The notes under the pieces were generated by a model. That model ran no database searches. It saw only the letters and a list, made by a program, of their open reading frames with translations, and was not told the DNA's origin. A DNA stretch of 64,000 nt from Planctomycetota bacterium. Its GTDB lineage: Bacteria > Planctomycetota > UBA1135 > GCA-002686595. This document shows positions 1-9,140 of this stretch, piece by piece. Position 1 is the stretch's first letter, and each line of letters opens with the position of its first letter. The stretch covers positions 1-64,000 of the forward strand of contig DUDB01000069.1 in assembly GCA_012959525.1 (NCBI GenBank), in the 5' to 3' direction. The translations under genes were made by a program, and so were the position numbers.

Positions 1-606
1 CACTCCGGCCTCCACCTGCACACCCTCCAGGTTGAAGACCTCATCCAGGCGCTTTGCGATAACGTCCGGAGGCAGTGGCGTCAGGTGCAGGACCTGGCAG
101 CGGGAGAGGATGGTGTCGGGGACCTTGTGCAGCTCGGTGGTCGCGAAGAGGAACTTCACGTGGGCCGGCGGTTCCTCCAATGTCTTGAGCAGAGCGTTGA
201 AGGCTCCGGTCGAGAGCATGTGGACCTCGTCCACGATGTAGATCTTGTGCCGCGCGCGAACGGGAACGTAGGAGGCCTGATCACGCAGGTCGCGGATGTG
301 ATCCACGCCGGTGTGCGTGGCCGCGTCGATTTCAATCACGTCCACTTCGGAACCCGCGTCCAGAGCCAGGCAGCGCTCGCAGGTGCCGCAGGGCTCTTCA
401 GCCGGACCCTGCTCGCAGTTGAGGGCCTTGGCCAGCAGGCGAGCGGAGGTCGTCTTGCCCGTTCCCCTCGGACCGGTGAACAGATAAGAGTGGCCGATAC
501 GCCCCTCACGGATGGCCCCGCGCAGGACGCGCGTCACGTTCGACTGGCCCGCCACCTCGGCGAAAGTGCGCGGACGATATTTGCGAGCAAGGACGAGGTA
601 GGACAT
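1..606 (-). CDS. dnaX: DNA polymerase III subunit gamma/tau, 3' part missing
   Basis: This is the ATPase of the DNA polymerase III clamp loader. The first 202 residues are present and the gene runs off the left edge of the window. Visible motifs are Walker A GPRGTGKT (residues 45-52), a four-cysteine zinc site (C64, C73, C76, C79), the Walker B DEVH box (126-129), the sensor-1 region FATTE (about 154-158) and the SRC arginine-finger motif (168-170). The ATG at 606 begins MSYLVLARKYRP, the normal DnaX start. It lies downstream of tadA, two serine tRNAs and the SRP RNA on the same strand, which resembles the tadA-scr-dnaX order of Bacillus. Whether a tau-specific C-terminus or frameshift site exists cannot be seen. 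Confidence 0.97.
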   Translation of the reverse strand, partial: MSYLVLARKYRPRTFAEVAGQSNVTRVLRGAIREGRIGHSYLFTGPRGTGKTTSARLLAKALNCEQGPAEEPCGTCERCLALDAGSEVDVIEIDAATHTGVDHIRDLRDQASYVPVRARHKIYIVDEVHMLSTGAFNALLKTLEEPPAHVKFLFATTELHKVPDTILSRCQVLHLTPLPPDVIAKRLDEVFNLEGVQVEAGV

Positions 607-716
607 GGACTCGCCCAGTCTAGCCTAGGGGCACTGCAGGTCGGAGCACCAATCGCCAGGGATGGCATGCATCCTGCGCGATCCCGGGAGGGCAACCCGA
701 TGGCTCTCCCAGGATG

Positions 717-845
717 AAGCGAGCCCGCCGGAGGGCCCGGGCACCTCGCGCTTGACTCGAGGCCCTTAGGGCTGCTCCGTTCCCGGCCTGACCCGGTTCG
801 AACCCGACCCACCGCATGGGACCGGGCCCACCGCCGGGCTCGCTT
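717..845 (-). ncRNA. ffs: Signal recognition particle RNA (4.5S type)
   Basis: The minus strand carries the SRP RNA domain IV core: a GTCAGG segment, a CCG-GGAA-CGG hairpin with the GGAA tetraloop (complement of 780-783), and the opposing AGCAGCC segment. The two ends pair strongly. An 11-bp perfect end helix (845-835 with 727-717) continues inward with only two mismatches over the next 13 positions. This gives a rod of about 129 nt, close to the 4.5S size, with no room for an Alu domain. It binds Ffh and guides membrane-protein ribosomes to FtsY. Its place between serine tRNAs and dnaX matches scr in Bacillus. The exact ends are approximate, and no oligo-U terminator follows, so processing from a longer transcript is likely. 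Confidence 0.85.
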
Positions 846-887
846 GCTCTTCTGCTTTCCACCCTCCGCCCCCAAGGGGGCAGTGAG

Positions 888-979
<92 letters not shown>

Positions 980-1013
980 GACTTGTTCGTTGTTATGGGG
1001 GCCCCCGCAAGGA

Positions 1014-1103
1014 TGGCGGAGAGGGAGGGATTTGAACCCCCGGTGCCCCGAAGGACACGCTGGTTTTCGAAACCAGTCCATTCAGCCACTCTGGCACCTC
1101 TCC
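1014..1103 (-). tRNA. tRNA-Ser(CGA)
   Basis: This 90-nt class II serine tRNA has a 5-bp anticodon stem CTGGT/ACCAG around loop TTCGAAA, giving anticodon CGA for UCG codons. The acceptor stem is GGAGAGG/CCTCTCC, with discriminator G and encoded CCA. A small inverted repeat (1116-1131, TTGGAT/ATCCAA) sits between it and the tadA stop codon. Confidence 0.97.
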
Positions 1104-1150
1104 TGTGTTCGTGTATTGGATTGTTATCCAAAGGCGGGGGGAAGATCCAC

Positions 1151-1666
1151 TCAAGATTCCTCGTCTCTGGGATCGGCGTCTGCGGTAGTGCGAGCCTTGG
1201 CCTGGGCGCGTTTGTCCGCGAAGAAGGACTTGAGCAGGTCCCGCGCGGGATCGGCGAGAACGCCCTCGTGCACCTCGGCGCGATGGTTCAACCGCGGATC
1301 GCTCAAGACCTCGCCCAGGGAGGCGCAGGCCCCGAATTTGGGGTCTCGCACCGCCCAGACCACTCGCCCCACGCGAGCGTGGGACAGGGCTCCGGCGCAC
1401 ATGAAGCACGGCTCGAGTGTGGTGTACACCGTGGCACCGGGTAGGCGAGGCTCTCCTCGCAGGGTCGTTGCCTGAGCCAGCGCCAGCAGTTCGGCGTGGG
1501 CCATGGGGCTGTTCTGGGCCCGCACCTGGTTGTGGCCTCTGCCTATGACCTCACCGTCAAGGACGATCACGGCCCCCACGGGCACCTCGTCCTCGGCCTG
1601 GGCCAAGCGGGCCTCATCCAAGGCCAATCGCATGAAGCGCAGGTCGTGCTCGGAAGGGTCATCCAT
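1151..1666 (-). CDS. tadA: tRNA-specific adenosine deaminase TadA
   Basis: TadA deaminates A34 of tRNA-Arg(ACG) to inosine so that it can read CGU, CGC and CGA. The 171-residue protein has the cytidine-deaminase zinc site: HAE (57-59, with catalytic Glu59) and PCFMC (86-90), with the VPVGAV strand before it. The usual TAHAE is MAHAE here. The gene lies 157 nt downstream of tRNA-Arg(ACG), its own substrate, on the same strand. The spacer contains a nested inverted repeat around 1698-1735 but no clear terminator, so read-through from the tRNA promoter is plausible. The short C-terminal tail (after about 155) is charged and dispensable-looking. Confidence 0.96.
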   Translation of the reverse strand: MDDPSEHDLRFMRLALDEARLAQAEDEVPVGAVIVLDGEVIGRGHNQVRAQNSPMAHAELLALAQATTLRGEPRLPGATVYTTLEPCFMCAGALSHARVGRVVWAVRDPKFGACASLGEVLSDPRLNHRAEVHEGVLADPARDLLKSFFADKRAQAKARTTADADPRDEES

Positions 1667-1823
1667 GGGGAAGGTCCCCCATTCAGGTTTTCAAGGCCGG
1701 CATTGGAGGCGAGGCTCCAGGGGAGCCCCACGCCGGAGTTGTCTTGGGGGAGACTGTATTGGGGTGCAGAGTAGGATCTCGTGAGCGGGATTGCAGGCCA
1801 CCCGGGCCCGGCGATCCCTTGTC

Positions 1824-1900
1824 TGGTACACCCGACAGGATTCGAACCTGTAACCTCCTGATCCGTAGTCAGGTGCTCTATCCAGTTGAGCCACGGGTGC
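1824..1900 (-). tRNA. tRNA-Arg(ACG)
   Basis: This is a 77-nt tRNA including encoded CCA. The acceptor stem is GCACCCG/CGGGTGT, with a G-U first pair and discriminator A. The anticodon stem CCTGA/TCAGG encloses CTACGGA, giving anticodon ACG. This is the bacterial tRNA whose A34 must become inosine; the enzyme gene tadA is immediately downstream. A near-consensus promoter ends about 12 bases upstream of the mature 5' end. Confidence 0.97.
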
Positions 1901-1911
1901 GCGGGCGGGAG

Positions 1912-1940
1912 GTTGTACTCGGCAGCCCAAGACCTGTCAA
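1912..1940 (-). promoter_or_regulatory. Sigma-70-like promoter of tRNA-Arg(ACG)/tadA
   Basis: On the minus strand a perfect -35 TTGACA (complement of 1935-1940) is followed after 17 bases by -10 TACAAC (complement of 1912-1917). The expected transcription start near 1905 is only a few bases before the tRNA 5' end. No other good promoter is seen before tadA. Confidence 0.7.
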
Positions 1941-2014
1941 CTCGGCCCGACAAGCCCGGACTGAGCCCAAAACCAGCCATGGAAAGAGACCGCCCTGGCG
2001 CGTATTCTGGGTGG

Positions 2015-3031
2015 ATGACCGGCAGCTCCCCCCCCCTTCATTTCATCCGCCTCCAAGACCTGACCGACCGCCAGATCGAGGACATACTGGACCTCTCTGA
2101 ACGGATGAAGCGCGGCGCCTCGCGCGCGGAATTGGCCAACCACACGATTGGCCTCCTGTTCTTCCGCGGCTCTCTGCGCACGCGCACTTCCCTCGTGGCC
2201 GCGGTACATGACCTGGGCGGACACACGGTCAACCTCACCGCCTCCTCAGACTTCTGGGAACTCGAAGCGCAGGACGGGACGATCATGGACGGCGCCGCCC
2301 CCGAGCACATTCGAGACGCGGCCGCGGTCATGTCCAAGTACGTATCGGCCTTGGCCATCCGACCCAAGCAGGCGGGACAGTCTTGGGCGATGGATCGCAA
2401 GGAGATGAACATCCAGGCCTGGGCGACTCACTCCCAGGTGCCCGTCATCAACATGGAGAGTTGCCTGTGGCACCCGCTCCAGGCATTGGCTGACCTGCTC
2501 ACACTGCGCGAATCTCTGGGCAACCTGGAGGGCAACAAGCTCGCGATCGTCTGGACCCGATCGCCCCAGCCCTCGAGCCCGTCGGTAGTTCATTCCATCC
2601 TGCATGGCGCCTTGCGCTCGGGCATGAACGTCTCCATCGCTCACCCTCAGGGTTACGAGTTGGACGGTAGCGTGCTCGATACGGCACAGAGTTCTGCCGC
2701 CGAACGCGGGGTCGAATTGGAGACGGGCCTGTCCATGGAGGACGCGACCGAAGGAGCCCACGTCGTGTATGCACGGTCCTGGCATTCCCTGGAGACCTAC
2801 GGGAACCCCACCCTGGCCGCCAGCCAATTGGCGCGCGCGGGCACCTGGACGATTGACGAAGCCGTCATGGCCCGCGGCGAGCAGACGCGACTCATGCACC
2901 CGATGCCCGTGCGCCGCAACCTCGAGGTCACCGACGAGGTTCTCGATGGCCCACGCAGCATGATCCTCGCCCAGGCAGAGAACCGGCTTCACACCCAGAA
3001 GGGCCTATTGTCCCTGCTGTTGCGACAGTAA
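2015..3031 (+). CDS. N-succinyl/N-acetyl-ornithine carbamoyltransferase (ArgF' type)
   Basis: This enzyme transfers carbamoyl from carbamoyl phosphate to an N-acylated ornithine in the non-canonical arginine pathway. At 338 aa it matches the AOTCase/SOTCase group, not classical ArgF: FFRGSLRTRTS (49-59), VINMES (144-149), HPLQALAD (153-160), VYARSW (251-256) and HPMPVRRN (295-302). The usual HCLP is HPMP, so the conserved Cys is lost. Residue 96 is Pro (APEH), the position recalled as Pro90 in Bacteroides succinylornithine transcarbamylase and Glu92 in the Xanthomonas acetylornithine enzyme; this favours succinylornithine. The ATG at 2015 is chosen because longer forms overlap tRNA-Arg or add a non-homologous leader (a 1979 ATG is the alternative). 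A TATTCT -10-like box ends 7 bases upstream. Confidence 0.88.
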   Translation: MTGSSPPLHFIRLQDLTDRQIEDILDLSERMKRGASRAELANHTIGLLFFRGSLRTRTSLVAAVHDLGGHTVNLTASSDFWELEAQDGTIMDGAAPEHIRDAAAVMSKYVSALAIRPKQAGQSWAMDRKEMNIQAWATHSQVPVINMESCLWHPLQALADLLTLRESLGNLEGNKLAIVWTRSPQPSSPSVVHSILHGALRSGMNVSIAHPQGYELDGSVLDTAQSSAAERGVELETGLSMEDATEGAHVVYARSWHSLETYGNPTLAASQLARAGTWTIDEAVMARGEQTRLMHPMPVRRNLEVTDEVLDGPRSMILAQAENRLHTQKGLLSLLLRQ

Positions 3032-3080
3032 TCGAATCCCTCCGAAACGTCAGCAGTACCACCGCCTTCCCCCACCCGCC

Positions 3081-6000
3081 ATGGCCCGCCCGGACTTCGT
3101 CCACCTTCACGTCCATTCCGAGTACAGCCTACTGGACGGGGCCAACCGCATCCCCAAGCTGGTGGAGGCTTGCAAGGCCGACGGTCAGGGCGCCCTGGCT
3201 CTCACGGACCACGGCAACATGTTCGGTGCGGTCGAGCTCTACAAGACCTGCAAGGCCGGCGGCATCAAGCCGCTGATCGGGTGCGAGGTCTACATCGCCG
3301 ATCGCTCCATGCACGAGGGGCACAACAAGCGCAAGGGCAACGGCTACAGCCACCTGACCCTGCTGGCCCGCAACAAGGAGGGCTACCAGAACCTGCTCAA
3401 GCTCGCTTCGGCGGCCTACCTCGAGGGCCTACACACGCGGCCGCGCATTGACTGGGAGTTGTTGGATCAGCACGCGGCGGGCATCAACTGCCTCTCGGGG
3501 TGCCTGGGGGGACGCATCAATCAGTTGTTCCTCAGGGGCAAGGAATCCGAAGCCGAGCAGTTGGCCTCACACCTGTCCGACCTCTTTGGCCGCGACCACT
3601 TCTGGTTGGAGCTGCAACGCAACGGCATCGACGACCAGAACACGGTCAATGAAGCCCTGGTGCGTCTGAAGGATCGCCTCCGCATTCCCCTGGTCGCCAC
3701 CAATGACATCCACTACCTGCGCCACGAAGACTGCGTGGCACAGGACATCCTGCTGTGTATCAACACGGGTGCCAAGCGCGACGACAAGGAGCGCTTCCGA
3801 TTCGATACGGACTCCCTTTTCTTCCGCTCAAGGGAGGAAATGGGTCACCTGTTCCGCGACGTGCCCGAATCCGTGACGGCCACCATGGACGTCGCTGACC
3901 AGGTGGACGTGGAACTGGAGCTGGGCAAGTACCACGTGCCCGAGTTCGAGACGGGAACGGACGAGTCCGCCGAGGCGCTGTTCGATCGACTGCTTGAGGA
4001 ACGCCTTGAGGCGGTTTACGGCAACACCCACCAGGCGGCACGCGAGCGCTTGGAGCACGAGAAGAAGGTCATCCGAGACCTGGGATTTGTCTCCTACTTC
4101 CTAATCGTCTGGGACCTGGTGCGCTGGGCGCGAGAGCACGACATTCCCGTTGGCCCGGGGCGAGGCTCCGCTGTGGGTTCCATTGTCTCCTACCTCCTCG
4201 ACATCACACGCCTCGACCCGCTGAAGTACGGACTGCTCTTCGAGCGCTTCTTGAACTCAAGTCGCGTGTCCATGCCCGACATCGACATCGACTTCTGCAA
4301 GGAGGGGCGCGAGAGGGTCATCCAGTACACGCGTGACAAGTACGGCCAGGACAACGTGACGCAGATCGTCACCTTTGGGACCATGGCCTCGCGCACGGTG
4401 GTGCGTGACGTGGCACGGGTCCTCGACATTCCCTTGCGCGACGTGGACCGCGTGGCGAAGAAGATCCCCGCCGGCCCCGGCGCCCCCCCCCTCAGGGAGG
4501 CCGTGGAAAACGACCCCGACCTGCGGGCCCAGCGTGACTCGGACGCGCTGTGGACGGACCTGTTCAAGTATTCCGTCGAACTCGAGGGATCCGTGCGGCA
4601 CGCCTCCACGCACGCAGCGGGCGTGGTAATCACGCCGCGCCCGACGGTGGAATTCGTCCCCCTGGCCAAGATAAAAGATGACATCACCACCCAGTACGCG
4701 GCGCCCGAGCTAGAAGAACTGGGACTCTTGAAGATGGACTACCTGGGGCTACGCACCCTGACCATCATCAGCCGCTGCCTGGGCAATATCAGGGCCATGG
4801 GCGGCGCGGCTCCCGACATCGAGAACCTGCCAGCGGGAGACGAGGCCACCTACAAGCTCCTGGTCGCTGGCGACACGCTAGGGGTCTTTCAACTGGAATC
4901 CGAGGGCATGCGCAAGCTGCTCGCGCGCCTGAAGCCAGATTGCTTTGAGGACCTGATGGTTGTTCTGGCCTTGTACCGACCCGGCCCTTTGGAGTCGGGA
5001 ATGGTCGACATGTTTTGCGACCGCAAGCACGGCAAGGAGGCCATCACCTACCCCCATGAGAGCCTTGAGGAAATCCTGGCAGGCACCTACGGCTGCATCG
5101 TCTATCAAGAACAGGTCATGCTGGCCTCGGTGGCTCTAGGCGGCTTCTCGCTCAACGACGCGGACAACCTGCGCAAGGCGATGGGCAAGAAGAAGCCGGA
5201 GATCATGCAGGAGTTCTCGTCCCAGTTCGTGGAGGGAGCCGTGGCCGCCGGCTGTGACCGCCGTGCCGCAGAGGACACGTGGGAGACCATCGTCAAGTTC
5301 GGGGGCTACGGCTTCAATAAGTCGCACTCCGCGGCTTACGCCATGATCACCTACCAGACGGCCTTCCTGAAGGCGAACTTCCGGACCGCGTTCATGGCTG
5401 CCAACCTCTCCTGCGAGATGGGTGACTCGGACAAGGTGAAGAGCCTCATCGACGACTGCCAGCGCGTCTCGATCGAGATTACACCTCCAGACATGAGCCG
5501 CTCCCTGTGGGAGTTCAGCCCCGAAGGGGCTGAGACCATCCGGTTCGGCTTGGGCGCCATCAAGGGTGTGGGCTCCAAGGCCGTGGTAGCCATGGTGGAA
5601 GGGCGCAATAACTGGGAGCAGCAGAATCCGGACAGCCCTTCTTCCGAGATGGGCCTGCACGAGTTGTGCTCCATGGTCGATCCCACAGCCGCAGGCAAGA
5701 TCGCCTGGGAGGCTGTGATCCGCGCGGGCGCCTTCGACTTCACCGAATTCAATCGGGGGGCCATTGCCGCAGCACTCGAGGGTGCCCTCTCCGAAGCTGC
5801 GGGCGCCGCGGCGGATCGCCGTTCTGGACAGATGTCCATGTTGGACGTATTTGGTGATCCCCAGGAGAACGCATCCGACTCCGATCGCCAGAGCTGCATC
5901 GACCCGAGCCGAAGCTGGAATCGTCACGACACCCTGGCGGCCGAATTCGAAATCCTCGGCTTCTACCTCTCAGGTCATCCGCTGGAAGAACGCGCGGGTC

Positions 6001-6566
6001 TCGTCTCGCTGCTCTCCACGTGCCCCACGGTCAACCTGGGTCGCTACGACGATGGCAGCATGGTGATGTTGGCGGGCCTAGTCCTTCAGGCAGCCATCGT
6101 GACCATCCGCAACGGGCGCATGGCCGGCAAGAAAATGGCCCGCTTCCGCTTGGAGGATCTGAAGGGCAGCGTGGCCGTGACGGCTTTCCCCAAGACGCTG
6201 GAGAAGTACAAGGACCTTGTGGTCGACGGCGCCACCGTGCTGGCCAAAGCCAAGATCGAGACGCGAGGTGACGAGCCGTCCCTCATTCTTGAGGAGCTCA
6301 TCCCCATCGAAGATGCCCTGACCCGCTTCCAGGGAAGCCTGCAGATCTCCCTGGGCCCTGAAGATTCTGGCCTGCTGGATCGCCTGCGATCATGCCTGGG
6401 ATCGCACTCGGGAGCCATTCCCGTACAGTTCCAGGTTCAAGGCAATGACGGCAGCCTACGCCGCGTGAAGCTACCGCGTGAGTCTGCGGTGGCCCTTGAC
6501 CAGGACCTGGTCCTGGGACTGCAGGAGATCCTGGGGCACGAGCGTCTCGCTCTCGTCAAGACCTAG
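3081..6566 (+). CDS. dnaE: DNA polymerase III subunit alpha
   Basis: This is the replicative polymerase catalytic subunit, 1161 aa, the usual DnaE size. An N-terminal PHP domain starts HLHVHSEYSLLDG (8-20). The catalytic palm shows PDIDIDF (399-405; D400 and D402) and the third acidic residue in KMDYLG (D553). A C-terminal OB-fold region (about 990-1070, from VMLAGLVL) and tail follow. It begins 49 bases after the carbamoyltransferase on the same strand and is convergent with rplQ. It is the DnaE1 type by size and PHP presence; no intein or frameshift is seen. Confidence 0.98.
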   Translation: MARPDFVHLHVHSEYSLLDGANRIPKLVEACKADGQGALALTDHGNMFGAVELYKTCKAGGIKPLIGCEVYIADRSMHEGHNKRKGNGYSHLTLLARNKEGYQNLLKLASAAYLEGLHTRPRIDWELLDQHAAGINCLSGCLGGRINQLFLRGKESEAEQLASHLSDLFGRDHFWLELQRNGIDDQNTVNEALVRLKDRLRIPLVATNDIHYLRHEDCVAQDILLCINTGAKRDDKERFRFDTDSLFFRSREEMGHLFRDVPESVTATMDVADQVDVELELGKYHVPEFETGTDESAEALFDRLLEERLEAVYGNTHQAARERLEHEKKVIRDLGFVSYFLIVWDLVRWAREHDIPVGPGRGSAVGSIVSYLLDITRLDPLKYGLLFERFLNSSRVSMPDIDIDFCKEGRERVIQYTRDKYGQDNVTQIVTFGTMASRTVVRDVARVLDIPLRDVDRVAKKIPAGPGAPPLREAVENDPDLRAQRDSDALWTDLFKYSVELEGSVRHASTHAAGVVITPRPTVEFVPLAKIKDDITTQYAAPELEELGLLKMDYLGLRTLTIISRCLGNIRAMGGAAPDIENLPAGDEATYKLLVAGDTLGVFQLESEGMRKLLARLKPDCFEDLMVVLALYRPGPLESGMVDMFCDRKHGKEAITYPHESLEEILAGTYGCIVYQEQVMLASVALGGFSLNDADNLRKAMGKKKPEIMQEFSSQFVEGAVAAGCDRRAAEDTWETIVKFGGYGFNKSHSAAYAMITYQTAFLKANFRTAFMAANLSCEMGDSDKVKSLIDDCQRVSIEITPPDMSRSLWEFSPEGAETIRFGLGAIKGVGSKAVVAMVEGRNNWEQQNPDSPSSEMGLHELCSMVDPTAAGKIAWEAVIRAGAFDFTEFNRGAIAAALEGALSEAAGAAADRRSGQMSMLDVFGDPQENASDSDRQSCIDPSRSWNRHDTLAAEFEILGFYLSGHPLEERAGLVSLLSTCPTVNLGRYDDGSMVMLAGLVLQAAIVTIRNGRMAGKKMARFRLEDLKGSVAVTAFPKTLEKYKDLVVDGATVLAKAKIETRGDEPSLILEELIPIEDALTRFQGSLQISLGPEDSGLLDRLRSCLGSHSGAIPVQFQVQGNDGSLRRVKLPRESAVALDQDLVLGLQEILGHERLALVKT

Positions 6567-6570
6567 GGCC

Positions 6571-6605
6571 GTGGATGGAGGGGCGCTTGGAGCCCCAGCG
6601 TCCAC
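6571..6605. terminator. Inverted repeat between convergent dnaE and rplQ
   Basis: A two-part hairpin, GTGGA/TCCAC outside (6571-6575 with 6601-6605) and GGGGC/GCCCC inside (6580-6584 with 6592-6596), fills the 47-base gap between the dnaE and rplQ stop codons. It could end transcription in both directions, but neither side has a U-run, so the function is inferred from position. Confidence 0.4.
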
Positions 6606-6613
6606 CAGGGAAG

Positions 6614-7003
6614 CTACTCCGCTGCTGCCCCCCCCTCGGGGGGTGTGCGCACAACGAATTCCAGGATGGCGCGTTCACCACCATCCCCGAGCCGCCGCTT
6701 GGCCAGCTTGAGAATGCGGCAGTAACCGCCCGGACGCTCCAGAAAACGGGGCCCGAGTACGTCGAACAGCTTCTGCGTTGCTTCTTTGTCTCGGAGCTTG
6801 GAGAAGGCCCGGCGACGGTTGTGCTGGCAGGGGTCCTTGGCAAGGGTTACCAACTTCTCGATGAAGGGCTTGACCGCCTTGGCCTTGGGAAGGGTGGTAA
6901 TGATGCGCTCGTGCTCGATCACCGAGACGGCCATATTGCGGGTCATGGCAATACGGTGGCTGGTGGTCCGGCCGAGCTTGAATCCTGCTACGCGATGTCG
7001 CAT
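6614..7003 (-). CDS. rplQ: 50S ribosomal protein bL17
   Basis: bL17 sits at the solvent side of the large subunit near the exit tunnel. The product is 129 aa, starting [14 protein letters not shown], the classic L17 N-terminus; upstream in-frame start codons would add a non-homologous leader. It is the last gene of the alpha operon, 70 bases after rpoA, as in most bacteria. The C-terminus ([11 protein letters not shown]) is short and unremarkable. Confidence 0.97.
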   Translation of the reverse strand: MRHRVAGFKLGRTTSHRIAMTRNMAVSVIEHERIITTLPKAKAVKPFIEKLVTLAKDPCQHNRRRAFSKLRDKEATQKLFDVLGPRFLERPGGYCRILKLAKRRLGDGGERAILEFVVRTPPEGGAAAE

Positions 7004-7073
7004 CGAACTGTTCTGGGAGGGTGCTGCCCCGGCACTCTGACAGCACCGGGTGGGGATTGGATTGAATGTGGGG

Positions 7074-8069
7074 TTAGTTTTCCACGGCCATACCGAGACG
7101 CAGGCCACGGTCTGCCAGCTTGGTTCGGATCTCCTGAAGGCTGGTCTTGCCCAGGTTCTTCAGGGTCATTACGTCTGCTTCCGACATGGATACTAGGTCC
7201 CTCATGGTGTGCATGTTCGCACTGTCCAAACAGTTGCGGGCTCGCACGGAGAGTTCCAGGTCCGAGAGGGGTGCTGCAAGGATGCCTGACAGCTCGTCAG
7301 TCTCGCGATTGACCTCGTTGAATCCCGATTCTGCAGGAGACTCCAAGAGGGGGTCGTCGTCAGAACTGGCAGACTCAATCACGAAGGGGTTCAGGTGCTT
7401 GCGATAGATCTTGGCGCCTTCCGTCAGGGCCATCTCAGGGCTGACCGTTCCGTCCGTCCAGATCTCGAGCACCAGGCGCTCATAGTTAGTGAACTTGCCC
7501 ACGCGGGTGGCCTCGATCGAGTAGCGCACGCGTTGGACCGGCGAGTAGATCGCGTCCACGGGAATAGTCCCGAGTCCGTGCTCTTCCTTGTGGTTGTCAT
7601 CTGAGGGCACGTAGCCGCGCCCCTTGGCAACGTCCAACTCCACCACGAAGTCCCGGTCCATCGTCAGCATGCACAGATGCAGGTCCGGGTTGGCCACTTC
7701 GCCATCTCCTTCAACCTCGACGTCGGCACCCGTGACGGGGCCTTCCTCGCTCTTGTTGATACGGCAGATGATGGGACCATCCCCTTCAAAGTTCACCCGG
7801 AGGCGCTTGATGTTCAGGATGATCTCGACCACGTCCTCGTAGACACCCTCGAGGGAGTCGTACTCGTGGGACGCGCCATCGATGCGCACAGCGGTTACCG
7901 CTGCGCCCTCGATGGAGGAAAGCAGGACGCGCCGCAGACCGTTGCCGATGGTATGCCCGAACCCTCGTTCGAAGGGCTCGATTACAAAGCGGCCGTGTTC
8001 CCCGGTCAGGGTGTCCGCGTCCGGCTGCACATTGTTGGGCAGCTCAAAATTACGCCAGCGAATTCTCAT
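7074..8069 (-). CDS. rpoA: RNA polymerase subunit alpha
   Basis: RpoA is the assembly platform of RNA polymerase. The 331-aa protein has the N-terminal dimerisation domain (about 1-235, including [15 protein letters not shown] at 36-50) and a C-terminal domain (about 265-325) with [10 protein letters not shown] and LKNLGKTSL, which contacts UP elements and activators. The linker between them is acidic. It lies between rpsD and rplQ in the normal alpha-operon order. Confidence 0.98.
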   Translation of the reverse strand: MRIRWRNFELPNNVQPDADTLTGEHGRFVIEPFERGFGHTIGNGLRRVLLSSIEGAAVTAVRIDGASHEYDSLEGVYEDVVEIILNIKRLRVNFEGDGPIICRINKSEEGPVTGADVEVEGDGEVANPDLHLCMLTMDRDFVVELDVAKGRGYVPSDDNHKEEHGLGTIPVDAIYSPVQRVRYSIEATRVGKFTNYERLVLEIWTDGTVSPEMALTEGAKIYRKHLNPFVIESASSDDDPLLESPAESGFNEVNRETDELSGILAAPLSDLELSVRARNCLDSANMHTMRDLVSMSEADVMTLKNLGKTSLQEIRTKLADRGLRLGMAVEN

Positions 8070-8090
8070 GACTAGTACTCCTCTAATTGC

Positions 8091-8720
8091 CTACTTGGAG
8101 CAGAGCTCGACAATGAGCTGTTCTTGTATGGGGAACTGAAAATCGGTTCGGTTAGGAAGTGCGTTCACCGTGATCGACATGGTGTCCGCGCTAACGTCCA
8201 TCCAGCCGGGGATGACTCCCCCACTGGTTACATTGATGGCCTCAGAGACGAACTTCTTGGTGTTCTCCTTGGCGCGCGGGGCGACTACGTCGCCCGGCTT
8301 GACTTGATACGAGGGAATCGTGCAGCGCTTCCCGTTGACGAGATAGTGGCCGTGATTGACCATCTGACGCGCCTGAGGAAGGGTAAGCGCGAAGCCCCCT
8401 GAGAGCACCACGTTGTCCAAGCGACGGGTGAGAATCTGCAGGAGGTTCTCGCCGGTGTTGCCCTTGAGGCGATCCGCCTCACGGAAATACAGCATGAACT
8501 GGCGCTCGTAGACACCGAAAATGCGCTTGAGCTTCTGCTTCTCGCGCAGGCGCACGCCGTACTCGGTGATCTTGCGGCGACTTTGGGCGTGAACTCCGGG
8601 CGGGTAGTCCCGGCGCTGGAGAACGGCGACCTTGCCGCTGGATGTATTCTGTCCCAGGAAGAAGAGGTTCATCCCCTCCCGGCGACATTGTTTGACCTTG
8701 GGTCCGGTGTAGCGTGCCAT
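8091..8720 (-). CDS. rpsD: 30S ribosomal protein uS4
   Basis: uS4 is a primary 16S rRNA binder and nucleates 5'-domain assembly. At 209 aa it has normal length, with the S4 RNA-binding domain visible as RRLDNVVLSGGFALTLPQARQ (about 100 onward) and NGKRCTIPSYQVKPGD. Only one cysteine (C12) remains in the N-terminal zinc region, so this is the zinc-free form. In many bacteria S4 autoregulates this operon; no recognisable target structure is seen here. Confidence 0.98.
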   Translation of the reverse strand: MARYTGPKVKQCRREGMNLFFLGQNTSSGKVAVLQRRDYPPGVHAQSRRKITEYGVRLREKQKLKRIFGVYERQFMLYFREADRLKGNTGENLLQILTRRLDNVVLSGGFALTLPQARQMVNHGHYLVNGKRCTIPSYQVKPGDVVAPRAKENTKKFVSEAINVTSGGVIPGWMDVSADTMSITVNALPNRTDFQFPIQEQLIVELCSK

Positions 8721-8758
8721 CTGTTGGTGTCCGTCGAGTGTGTGAGGTCAGGCGTGGA

Positions 8759-9139
8759 TTAGACGCGGCGCCGCTTCTTGGCGCGGCAACCGTTGTGAGG
8801 CAGCGGTGTAACGTCTTCGATCAGGGTGATGCGCAGGCCCGAGTTGGCCAGAGCCCGTACGGCAGATTCACGGCCCGATCCGGCACCCTTGACGCGCACC
8901 TCGATCTCCTTCAGGCCGTGGCGCTGCGCTTCTTGCGAAGCCCGGTCCGCGGCCCGTTGGGCGGCGAAGGGCGTGCTCTTACGAGTCCCCTTGAAACCAC
9001 AGGCGCCTGCCGTCCCCCAGGCAATGGTGTCCCCGCCCATCGATGTGAGGGTGACATGGGTGTTGTTGAACGTCGCACGAACGTGAGCGATGCCCTTGAC
9101 GATGTTTTTCTTCTGCTTGCGTTTTGTTGACTTGGCCAT
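8759..9139 (-). CDS. rpsK: 30S ribosomal protein uS11
   Basis: uS11 lies on the platform of the small subunit by the Shine-Dalgarno helix. The product is 126 aa, with [25 protein letters not shown] split over the core and a C-terminal ending in [13 protein letters not shown]. The NG in this tail is the conserved isoaspartate site. It starts 1 base after the rpsM stop, so translation is probably coupled. Confidence 0.98.
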   Translation of the reverse strand: MAKSTKRKQKKNIVKGIAHVRATFNNTHVTLTSMGGDTIAWGTAGACGFKGTRKSTPFAAQRAADRASQEAQRHGLKEIEVRVKGAGSGRESAVRALANSGLRITLIEDVTPLPHNGCRAKKRRRV

Positions 9140-9140
9140 G

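Noticed and set aside
1567-1980. Short open frames over tRNA-Arg with VAQLDRAPDYGSGG-type sequence
   Set aside because: These are well-known false proteins produced by translating tRNA genes; similar frames overlie the serine tRNAs.
1886-2014. Longer N-terminus for the carbamoyltransferase
   Set aside because: The extension overlaps tRNA-Arg(ACG) and its promoter and has no counterpart in the family.
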